Shown one piece after another: positions 27,768-37,300 of a stretch of 64,000 nt of DNA (its first letter is position 1; each line of letters opens with the position of its first letter). A program made the position numbers and the translations under genes. The notes beneath the pieces were generated by a model. The model ran no database searches and was not told the origin of the DNA. It saw nothing but the letters and a program-made list of their open reading frames with translations. The stretch comes from Flavobacterium sp. BFFFF2 (GTDB lineage: Bacteria > Bacteroidota > Bacteroidia > Flavobacteriales > Flavobacteriaceae): the NCBI GenBank assembly GCA_002256385.1, contig NKJD01000014.1, positions 17,794 through 81,793 of the forward strand, given 5' to 3'.

Positions 27768-28787
27768 ATCATAACAATTAAAAAAATAGCAGCATTGGCA
27801 GGGGTATCTACTGGTACCGTTGATCGAATCATTCACAGCCGAGGTCAGGTTTCGCAAGAAAACATTGACAAGGTAAATGCTATTATTAAGTCAAGTGGGT
27901 ACAAAAAAAACATCTTTGCTAGTAATTTGGCATTTAAAAAGAAGTTTAAATTTGGGGTGTTCATACCAAAAGCCTCTGGCCTCGATTATTGGGAAATGCC
28001 TATCAAAGGCATTCATAAAGCGGAAACAGAACTCTTGAATTATGGGGTTCAATTGGTGTATTTTTACTATCCATTTACATTAGAAGGATTTCAAAAAGCT
28101 GCTCAAACTGTGCTAGATGCAGACATAGACGGCTTGTTATTTGCCCCTATATTTTTTGAATCTTCCAAATTATTTTTGACCAATTGCCAACAAAAAGGAT
28201 GGCCAGTAATTATGATCGATTCTCAGTTAGAGGGATTCAATCAGGCTTATATTGGACAAAATGCATTCCAAAGTGGATTTTTAGCAGGAAAATTAGCGTC
28301 TATTGGGTTGGCGCCCAGTAGCAAAATTATGATTGTAAAAATTGCACGTGATATTGATAGTACATCTACTTTTCAACAAAGAACCAGAGGGTTTTACGAT
28401 TACTTTTCACAATTAAAGAATGCGAACCAGTTTGAATTAATTGAAACCATTATTAGGGATGAAGATAATGCATTTAACATCAGCGAATTCAGTGATGTTA
28501 GTTCCTTATTTGTTCCCAATTCCAGGGCTTATTTGGTAGCAGAAGCCATTCAAAAATCGGGTAATTTACCCATTCGATTGGTAGGATTTGATTTATTACC
28601 TCAAAATTTAGCCTATCTGAAATCAGGCAATATTGACTTTTTAATTAATCAAAAACCAGAGGAACAAGGATACCAAGGCATACAATATCTTTATAAGACT
28701 GTAGTGCTCAAAGAGTCGGTTACTTCGTTACAATTTATGCCGTTAGATATTATAGTAAGCGAGAATTGTGCCTTCACACAATTCTAA
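27768..28787 (+). CDS. LacI-family transcriptional regulator (non-canonical start ATC/ATA; next TTG at 27795)
   Basis: Frame reads ITIKKIAALAGVSTGTVDRIIHSRGQVSQENIDKVNAII (LacI HTH) followed by a periplasmic-binding-protein-like domain. Confidence 0.85.
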   Translation: MITIKKIAALAGVSTGTVDRIIHSRGQVSQENIDKVNAIIKSSGYKKNIFASNLAFKKKFKFGVFIPKASGLDYWEMPIKGIHKAETELLNYGVQLVYFYYPFTLEGFQKAAQTVLDADIDGLLFAPIFFESSKLFLTNCQQKGWPVIMIDSQLEGFNQAYIGQNAFQSGFLAGKLASIGLAPSSKIMIVKIARDIDSTSTFQQRTRGFYDYFSQLKNANQFELIETIIRDEDNAFNISEFSDVSSLFVPNSRAYLVAEAIQKSGNLPIRLVGFDLLPQNLAYLKSGNIDFLINQKPEEQGYQGIQYLYKTVVLKESVTSLQFMPLDIIVSENCAFTQF

Positions 28788-29026
28788 ATTTATTTTTACC
28801 TTTTCCTTCTAGGTATATTTTACTTTTTTCCTTTTTGATGTACCAACCTTTTGCAAAAGGCTATCCATGTCTTTTTTCCTAATATATTCAATGTAGGCAT
28901 TGTCCTAATGCTTGCTTGTTGAATTAGATTTTTGAAGGATGTGTAATTATATTTCTAATTAATTTTTGGTAATTTATTTTTTTGCAACATTTTTTAAATT
29001 TTTCTTGATCGATATCGTTTTCTTAG

Positions 29027-29034
29027 TATATTTG
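29027..29034 (+). promoter_or_regulatory. Bacteroidota-type -7 element upstream of the first T9SS gene
   Basis: TATATTTG with TTG about 19 bp upstream (29005-29007), ending 5 bp before the operator. Confidence 0.55.
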
Positions 29035-29039
29035 TCGTG

Positions 29040-29055
29040 CCGTGTTCGTACACGG
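29040..29055. promoter_or_regulatory. Candidate LacI-type operator 1
   Basis: Palindrome CCGTGTTCGTACACGG. Confidence 0.75.
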
Positions 29056-29186
29056 TGTTTTTATTTGCTATTTAAAAATTAATTAATACAACGTATAGCA
29101 TTACCAATAATTAGTGTATGAGATTTGCACGGTGTGTATCTGAAAACTGATGATTTTAAAATTTAAAAATTAAAAATAATCCAAAT

Positions 29187-32100
29187 ATGAAAACAAAATT
29201 ACTACTAACAATTACCAACAAATGTTTGATTGCAATTTCGTTTTTTGCATTCATCCTCATCAATGCAACAGGTGCATTTGCGCAAGTCACTGTTTTTTCT
29301 GATGATTTTAATAGGTCAAATACTTCTCCTACAATCCCGTCAGGAGGTACACCAAGTGTATCTTACACCTCTACCACCTCTGGTCCCAACGCCACCATCA
29401 CTTTGTTGGCATCGGATGCGGTTGATTTCAGAATTAAAATGACTAATGGTGGTGCATCAACTTCTACTACGCCAGCAGCATCTGGAAAAGACATCATCAT
29501 GAGTTCGCTTGCTGGAATTCCTGGTTACAACCCAATTTTAAATTCAAATACAGGTTTGGTAACATGGGCATTTAATATGAAACACAACAAGCAATCGGGG
29601 TCAACTTTGTCTGGTTTTGATGTAGATAAATATGGAGTAGCTACCATTTTGACTTGTAACAATTCCAATCCATTGGCAACAAGCGCAAATGGTTTTGCAG
29701 TAGTAATGGGTGGCATCAATACCATGAATACGTACGATTTGGTATATTTTTCAGGTGGTTTAGCGGCTTCTGCGAATTTGACTACCATTATTCAGGGAAT
29801 TTCCTTAACGTCATTTAAAGATATTGTTAGCATTAAAGTAACTTACAACCCAGCAACTGGAAAATGGAACATGTTCCAAAAAGATGAAGGTAGTATTTCT
29901 ACGACCACGGCTTTTCCAGATCCTTATTCTATTGCAGTAGCTGGAATAGGTGAAGTTTCAACACCAACAAATGCAGCAAGTGCCGTTACGGCTTCTGCGG
30001 CAAATTTTGGTTTCTTATTTAATCACAAAACGGAAGGTAGCAATTCATTTTACGCCGACAATTTTAAAGTAGTAGTAGGTGCCATTTCTTTATCCAATTT
30101 CTATTTAGAATCTAATGCTGACTGTACCGATCTTTCAAAATGGTGGAGTGCTGCAAATGGTACGGGCTCACATCCAATTAACTTTACCAATGACGGTCAA
30201 ATTTTTAATATTTTTAATGCGGGTGCCAGTATTTCAACTGATTGGAATTTGAGTGGCGCAGGTAGTGTAGTTAATTTGGGTGATGGCACGGCAGCAAACA
30301 GCATGTTAATTGGTGTTAGTGGTGCATTAATTGGTAAAATTAACGTAAGTACCAATGCTACGTTGCGTATTGAAAATTTAATCGTGCCATCTTTAAATAT
30401 TATTCAAAATGGTTCAACGGTAGAATTTGCTGGGGCTGATACACAAGGGGTGCCAAGCGCCACTTATGGCAACCTTTCTATTTATACAATAGGTAATGGT
30501 GCAACGGCACAAGGAAGTGTAACCGTTAATGGAAACCTACATATTGAAACGGGAGCTATTTTCTCGATGAGTACCTATAAATTGTTAGGTATTAATTCAA
30601 TGTCGGGTGCTGGTTCACTAAAAACCAAATACTCTTTTACAGATGCATTACCTGCGGGTAATACTTGGCCTTTTGATGTGTACTACAATTATACAAGTAA
30701 CAATACAACGCAAACTGTTGCGTTGGGAAGCTATAATAACCTTGATTTAACAGGTGGACCACGCAAATTACCCAATGATTTTAGTGTATCTGGCGTATAT
30801 AACCCTGGTGTAGATCCATTAACTGTTGCTAATACTATCGATTTTAATGGTACAGCTTCTCAGATTGTTCCAGCTGCTCAATATTTTAACATTGTGGTTA
30901 GTAATCCAGTAGGTGCCGTAGCTAACGGTGTCGTTTTAGTGGGAGGTGACATTACGGGTAATAACCGTTTTGATGCGAGTGCTGCGACCATTAAATACAA
31001 CAGCGCGGCTTCAAATCAATTAATTTCTGCCAACAGCTTTGCAAATAATATGGTTAAAAATTTAATCATCAATAATACATTTGGCGTTGCGCTGCAATCA
31101 GATGTAAAAGTATCTGGTTTGCTTACTTTGCAAGCTGGTGCTTTGACAACATCTCCATCAGTGTTAACTTTGGTTTCAAATTCAAATGGCACAGCAGCCG
31201 TTGAAGGAGTTGACGGCACTGTTTATACTGGATCTATAATTGGTTCTGTTAAAGTGGAACGTTTCTTAAATTCTGCTCAACGTGGCTGGAATTTATTTGG
31301 AAGCCCAATTTTAGATCCAATTACATTTGCCAATCTATCCGCTCAAAGTACTACACCATTTGATATTACTTATACAAATCCATCATCAAAAAGATTAAAC
31401 AATACTACTTGGAGTCCTGTAACTACTGATACTGAAACATGGTCATTTGATAGTGGAATTGCTTTATTTAATCGAGGTGTGGCTGGTGAAGGATTTCAAG
31501 GAAATTACACAAATGGAGGTCCTTCAAATGTTACCGTTTCTCTTTCTGGTGGGTTAAATCTTGCTCAACAATCTATAACTACTACTTCTGGTCAGTTTTA
31601 TTTAGTAGCCAACCCGTTTGCAGCACCAATTAGTTTATCAGCTGTTATGCAATCATCAACAGGTTTAGATGGGGCCGTTTATATTTACGATCCAACTGCC
31701 AATAGCCCAATTAATTTGCAAACTATGGCTGGTGGATTTATGACAGCGATGCCTTCAGGTGCTCCGGGTGACCCAACAGATGTGGTAATTCCATCATTAG
31801 GTGCATTTATAGTTAAAGCTACTTCTAGTGGTTCAGTGAACGTTCCTGTAGCTTCTATTTACACTGGGTTGATTACTCCAAATACATCATTAACTGTTAG
31901 TACCATTCCAGCAGCAATTGGCCAAGATCCCGATGCGCAATTTATGGATGTGTCAACTTTTGGTTCAAAAAAATACCGTGTGTTCCCTAATCCAACTGCT
32001 GGTCTAGTTAATTTTGAAAGTACTTCTGACATCCAGTATGTTGAAGTGGTAAATATGTTAGGTCAAATTATTGCTACAAATAAACCACAGTCTACAAGTA

Positions 32101-32195
32101 GTCAAATTGATACGACGAGTTGGTTAAGTGGCACCTATTTAGTAAAATTAGTTTCTGAGGAAGGTACAGAAAGTGTAAAACTTATTAAAAAGTAG
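29187..32195 (+). CDS. Large T9SS type A sorting-domain surface protein
   Basis: Signal peptide; C-terminal KYRVFPNPTAGLVNFES...YLVKLVSEEGTESVKLIKK. Confidence 0.88.
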   Translation: MKTKLLLTITNKCLIAISFFAFILINATGAFAQVTVFSDDFNRSNTSPTIPSGGTPSVSYTSTTSGPNATITLLASDAVDFRIKMTNGGASTSTTPAASGKDIIMSSLAGIPGYNPILNSNTGLVTWAFNMKHNKQSGSTLSGFDVDKYGVATILTCNNSNPLATSANGFAVVMGGINTMNTYDLVYFSGGLAASANLTTIIQGISLTSFKDIVSIKVTYNPATGKWNMFQKDEGSISTTTAFPDPYSIAVAGIGEVSTPTNAASAVTASAANFGFLFNHKTEGSNSFYADNFKVVVGAISLSNFYLESNADCTDLSKWWSAANGTGSHPINFTNDGQIFNIFNAGASISTDWNLSGAGSVVNLGDGTAANSMLIGVSGALIGKINVSTNATLRIENLIVPSLNIIQNGSTVEFAGADTQGVPSATYGNLSIYTIGNGATAQGSVTVNGNLHIETGAIFSMSTYKLLGINSMSGAGSLKTKYSFTDALPAGNTWPFDVYYNYTSNNTTQTVALGSYNNLDLTGGPRKLPNDFSVSGVYNPGVDPLTVANTIDFNGTASQIVPAAQYFNIVVSNPVGAVANGVVLVGGDITGNNRFDASAATIKYNSAASNQLISANSFANNMVKNLIINNTFGVALQSDVKVSGLLTLQAGALTTSPSVLTLVSNSNGTAAVEGVDGTVYTGSIIGSVKVERFLNSAQRGWNLFGSPILDPITFANLSAQSTTPFDITYTNPSSKRLNNTTWSPVTTDTETWSFDSGIALFNRGVAGEGFQGNYTNGGPSNVTVSLSGGLNLAQQSITTTSGQFYLVANPFAAPISLSAVMQSSTGLDGAVYIYDPTANSPINLQTMAGGFMTAMPSGAPGDPTDVVIPSLGAFIVKATSSGSVNVPVASIYTGLITPNTSLTVSTIPAAIGQDPDAQFMDVSTFGSKKYRVFPNPTAGLVNFESTSDIQYVEVVNMLGQIIATNKPQSTSSQIDTTSWLSGTYLVKLVSEEGTESVKLIKK

Positions 32196-32240
32196 TTTTT
32201 TAGTTAATTAAAGTAGTTTTTCTTTGTTTGTTTAGTTATG

Positions 32241-32267
32241 ACCTTAGGTGCTTTTGGCACCTAAGGT
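32241..32267 (+). terminator. Intercistronic hairpin (terminator/attenuator candidate)
   Basis: ACCTTAGGTGC-ttttg-GCACCTAAGGT followed by T/A-rich ttattttaatttt. Confidence 0.6.
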
Positions 32268-32296
32268 TTATTTTAATTTTAAATTTTTCTTACTAC

Positions 32297-34300
32297 ATGT
32301 ACACTCGGGTTCGATTGTTTTGCTTAATTATTGTATTGTTCACTATACAATCTACTCATGCTATATCATATTACATTGATTCTGCGGCTGGTAATGACAG
32401 CAATAATGGTACAACATTGACAACAGCTTGGAAGAATATAACCAAATTAAACACACTTACTTTAACAGCTGGAACTAAAGTGTTTTTAAGGTGTGGCAGT
32501 GTGTGGAACGGACAACAATTAAAATTTTCAGGTTCAGGAAGCAGTCTGTTTCCAATTGTAATTGATCAGTATGGAACTGGTGCAAAACCTATTTTGAATG
32601 GGAATGGTTTGTTTGGAAGTACTTCTACTACTATCAATGATGCAAACAAACAAGGGGTAATCTATTTGTACAACCAAGATTACATTGAAATTAATAATTT
32701 AGAAATCACCAATTACCCACCGTTAACACTTCCCGCTACCAATCCGGATTCTTTATTTTTTATAGGATTATTTGGCAACGGAAATAACCCCAAAGGTGCT
32801 GATAGACGCGGGATTATGGTAGCTGTTAAAGACAAAGTTAATTCTTCAACTAACAGTAAAGTCTGCAATCATATATATTTTAAAAACATAGATATTCATC
32901 ATGTTAAAGGACAACTTGGTACTTCTGAAACGGTATTCAATGGAGCCATTCCGAAACAAACAGGTGGCATTTATTTTGTTGTTTTAAATGAGTCAGCAGG
33001 AAGTGATTCCCGTTTTAATGATTTATTAGTTGAAAATTGTACCATTGCTTATTGTGAAAATATTGGTATTGCACTAGATAATGAAGACAATGTGTATTAT
33101 CCTGGTGGAACTGAGTACGCTAATTGGTTCAAAAGACGCTTCACCAATGTGAACATTAAAAGCAACGTGATTCATCACATTGGTAAAAATGCGATGATTA
33201 TTCGCTGCACCGATGAAACAGGTTTAATTGAACGGAATGTTTGTTATGAAACGGCATTGGGAACTACTGGTAATACCATGTTTACCGCACGAGCAAAAGG
33301 AACTGTATTTCAGTATAATGAAGGTTCTTTTAATAGAGCTGCCACCCAGCAAATTGATCCTGGAAATATTGATGGTTGTATGTATGATCCAGATTTTGGT
33401 AGCATTGGTGTTATTTTTCAGTACAGTTACAGCCATGATAATTCCCATGGTATTTATTGGGGTTGCAATACTCGTTCGTCAAGTAATAATACCTCAGGCA
33501 TTCCAGATCCCGAAGATGTTGGTTGTACATTACGGTACTGTATCAGCCAAAATGACAAGGGTAATTTAGTTTACTTTAATTACTCATCCGCTGGAAATGA
33601 AATTTACAACAATGTATTTTATATCAAATCGGGCTTAAGCCCAACCATCATAAAAGAAAACAGTGCCAACAGACATACCTATAATTTTTATAATAATATC
33701 ATTTACAACATAGGCACTGGTTCTTATAATTTTGGCAATGATGTGAATTACCCACAAACAAGAACCATTCAAAACAATGTTTTTTATGGCTACCACCACA
33801 GCGCAGAGCCAGCCGATGTGGCAAAAATTACGCAAAATCCTCAATTTGTAAGCCCAGGCAGCGGAACCACTGGATTAAGTTCATTAGATGGGTATAAATT
33901 ATTAAGTACTTCTCCTGTTTTGACAAATGGAAAAATCATAGTAAGTAACGGCGGCAAAGATTTTTATGGAACAACACTTCCTACAACAGCGCCGTGTCGC
34001 GGTGTATATCAAGGTACAGGCGTTTCATTAGATATTTCGTATTTTAATTCAGCGGAAAATGATATCGTTTTATATCCAAACCCCGTAAATGAGGGAATCA
34101 TAAATGTCAAAATTCCACAACATCTTGATTTAATTACTGAATTATCAATTATTAACGTATTAGGACAGGAACTGTTTCAAATTCCTATTTCAAATAAGGA
34201 AGCCCAAATTCAATTGCCTAGTAATTTAAATGGCACTTTCTTCATTCAGTTTAAAAATGGCATTGAATCAATCACAAAAAGAATAATTGTTAATCCTTAA
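32297..34300 (+). CDS. Right-handed parallel beta-helix (pectate-lyase-like) T9SS-sorted protein
   Basis: SYYIDSAAGNDSNNGTTLTTAWKNITKLN start of beta-helix, many N/I/Y-rich rungs, C-terminal YPNPVNEGIINVKIP...RIIVNP; start chosen downstream of the hairpin. Confidence 0.82.
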   Translation: MYTRVRLFCLIIVLFTIQSTHAISYYIDSAAGNDSNNGTTLTTAWKNITKLNTLTLTAGTKVFLRCGSVWNGQQLKFSGSGSSLFPIVIDQYGTGAKPILNGNGLFGSTSTTINDANKQGVIYLYNQDYIEINNLEITNYPPLTLPATNPDSLFFIGLFGNGNNPKGADRRGIMVAVKDKVNSSTNSKVCNHIYFKNIDIHHVKGQLGTSETVFNGAIPKQTGGIYFVVLNESAGSDSRFNDLLVENCTIAYCENIGIALDNEDNVYYPGGTEYANWFKRRFTNVNIKSNVIHHIGKNAMIIRCTDETGLIERNVCYETALGTTGNTMFTARAKGTVFQYNEGSFNRAATQQIDPGNIDGCMYDPDFGSIGVIFQYSYSHDNSHGIYWGCNTRSSSNNTSGIPDPEDVGCTLRYCISQNDKGNLVYFNYSSAGNEIYNNVFYIKSGLSPTIIKENSANRHTYNFYNNIIYNIGTGSYNFGNDVNYPQTRTIQNNVFYGYHHSAEPADVAKITQNPQFVSPGSGTTGLSSLDGYKLLSTSPVLTNGKIIVSNGGKDFYGTTLPTTAPCRGVYQGTGVSLDISYFNSAENDIVLYPNPVNEGIINVKIPQHLDLITELSIINVLGQELFQIPISNKEAQIQLPSNLNGTFFIQFKNGIESITKRIIVNP

Positions 34301-34318
34301 TACTTTTTTTAATTTTAT

Positions 34319-34334
34319 CCGTGTACGCACACGT
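34319..34334. promoter_or_regulatory. Candidate LacI-type operator 2
   Basis: CCGTGTACGCACACGT, 27 bp before the ATG of the next gene. Confidence 0.75.
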
Positions 34335-34360
34335 TTAGTAACTAAACCATTTTATAAATT

Positions 34361-37300
34361 ATGAAAACAAACAAACAACTCGTTCACCAATCATGGCAAA
34401 GGACCATGATGATTTGGTGCGGTTTATTGGGTATGATTTTTGGTTATGCTCAAACAACTTCTGTTAGTGTAACCACAGCAGGAACATCCACTTGGACATG
34501 TCCCCCTGGTGTAACCAGCATAAACATTGAATCATGGGGCGGCGGCGGCGGCGGTTGCGGAACATCAAATTCCGCTTCTAGATCGGCTGGCGGTGGTGCT
34601 GGTGGTGCTTATGTGAAAGATATCAACATTGCTGTGACCCCTGGGGCCACCTATACTGTAGTAGTAGGAGCTGCTGGAGCTGGTGGGGTGGGTAATCCTT
34701 CTACAGGTGCTCCTGGCGCAGGTGGTTTCACTTCATTTACAAGAAACTCCGATAGTGTAATTTTAGTTAAATCGGTTGGAGGTGCTGCAGGTGCTGCAGC
34801 AACTTCCACTACAGGAGGAGCTGGGGGAGTAGGTTCTACTAGTGGAAATGTTCTTTCGGGTGTTACCGGGTCTTTAAGCTATAAAGGAGGCGATGGCGGC
34901 ACTGGAATAAATGGCGTTCCTGGGACGGGAAGTTCTGGTACAGCTGGCACGGCTGCTGCTGGTGGCGGAGCAGGTGGAAGCAACGGAAATGGATCGGGTA
35001 GAACAGCTGGAACTGGAGGCGGCGCTGGTGCAACTGCATTAACAGCTGGGACGAGTGGAAGTGGAACTGCTGGATCTGCACCAGGTGGTGGCGGTGGTGG
35101 CGGTATATCTGCTGCTGCGTCTGCTAAAAATGGCGGTGCAGGCGGTGCTGGTAAAATCACCATATCGTATGCTACACCTGCCAATCCTACCTTAACCACT
35201 TCGGTTTCTACAATGAGTTTAGCTGCTGCCTCTGGAACAACTCCAAGTGCACAGACATTTACAGTGAGTGCTACATTATTAACAGATGTGGTCACTATTT
35301 CTACAGCGACAACTAATTACTTAGAAATTTCTAAAGATAATACCACTTTTTCAAACAGTGTGTCTATAACCAACCCATCTGATGGAACTTTAGGGAATAC
35401 GACCATCTATGTGCGTTTAAAATCTGGTTTAAGCTTGGTGAATGCCTCAGAAAATTTGACTGTAGCTTCAACCAATGCTACTTCAAAAACGGTTGCAGTG
35501 AGCTTTGTAGTTTATAAAAATTATTATTATGGGGGTTCAGGTGATATTTCCTCAGTTTCTAATTGGTGGACTAATACTAATGGAACAGGAAGCAATCCTA
35601 CCAATTTTACAGCAGATGGACAATTCTTTAACATCATAACCAATGCGGCTAGTTCAGGAACAGGCTGGGCAGTTGGTACAGGTTCAAAAATTATTTTAGG
35701 TGCCAGCAATGTGGGTCCAGTTACACTTACGATTTCAAATGGGGCTCCTATTACCGGCCCATTAGATGTATCAGCAGCTTCATCAGGTTCCAATGTAATT
35801 AGCATTCAACATGACATTTTACATTCAACTACATTAACCACATTTACAAACCCAACGTGGGGAACCATTGACCCAAGTACAATTATCGAATTTTCAGGTA
35901 CTACCAATGCAACCCTTGGAGGAACCAATAATTTATTCAACAAGACGGTTAAAACCATTCGTTTGGTAAATAATGCCGTTGGTAAAATGAACGGTGTTGC
36001 AAACAACATACCGACATTGACTACGGAATTAAACATTGGAGCTGGTTGCTCTTTTTATACAGGTCAAAACTCATTAAGTTTTATCAATATTGCAAGTGGA
36101 GGAACAGTGGCCGTAAATGGCACACTGTATACTGAGAAAACCACAGGTTACCTAAGTAATGATGCAACCGCTTCAGCTACTTCGGGGGCTATAAATTTTG
36201 TAGGCACAATTTCCATTAGTTTCGGAACCAATGGTATTGTTGAATATGGTCGTTTTTCGTCAACAACAGCGCAAACGATTACACCACGAACCGATTATCA
36301 AAACCTTACCATCGGTGGTTTGGATTCAGGAAAAACATTTACTGGGGTTACTACAATTGGTGGAAAGTTAAATATCAATTATTATACCGTATCGGGTAAT
36401 CGTGCTATCACTGCAACGGGTGCCATTACCGCTGCTGAATTGGTTTTCAATGCGCCTGCATTGCAAACAGTTTCAACCACTATTATGCCATTTTTGTCAA
36501 ATGTAACGGCACCTATTACATTTAAAAATGCCACTGGTGTTCAATTGGGTTCAGCAGATGCATTTCCAAATGGCTTAGCTTACAACTTAGCAGGTGGATT
36601 ATTGAAAACAGGTGCTACTGCTGGTTTTTCAGATGTTTTAGGTACATTAAATGTATCTGATAACTCAACCATTTCTTTTGGGACTGGCGACCACAGTTTA
36701 CAATTTGCTAGTTCATCAGCTGTTTCTTGGACTGCTGGAAAAACATTAACTGTTACGGGATGGACTGGTTCACTTGGTCAAAGTGGTACTGCTGGAAAAT
36801 TATTTTTCGGTTCATCAAATACAGGTTTAACTTCAGGTCAATTGGCTCAAATTAGCTTTTCAAATTTCCCAACCGCATCAGCTATTCAGTTAAGTACTGG
36901 TGAAGTGGTGCCGCAATGTGCCAATCCAACAAGTGGCGGTACAATTACTGGAACAACAACCATTTGTAATGGTCAAACGCCTTCAACTTTTGGAAGCAGC
37001 AGTCTTCCAAGTGGTCAAATTGGCAATGCTAGTTTGGAATACCAATGGCAAATGTCTTTGAATAATTCAACATTTTCAGATATTTCTGGTGCCAATGCTA
37101 CAACATACAGCCCAGGTTCATTGAGTGCAACTACTTATTACCTTCGTTTATCACGTGTTGGTTGCCAAGCAGATTGGTCTGGCGCAACGGCATCGAATAC
37201 GCTGACCATAACTGTAAATACGACATCAGCGCCTTCGGCTGCATCATCGCAGTCATTTTGTACGGGTGCTACAGTAGCCCAATTAGCTGCTACGGGTAGT

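Noticed and set aside
32228-32296. Upstream start of the beta-helix ORF (MFSYDLRCFWHLRF...)
   Set aside because: It would translate through the 32241..32267 hairpin; ATG 32297 gives a proper signal peptide (MYTRVRLFCLIIVLFTIQSTHA).
34863-35805. Antisense Pro/Ala-rich and Gln/His-rich ORFs (34863..35081, 34879..35295, 35527..35805, minus)
   Set aside because: Shadow frames of the Gly/Ala/Thr-rich T9SS gene on the opposite strand; composition is dictated by the sense codons.
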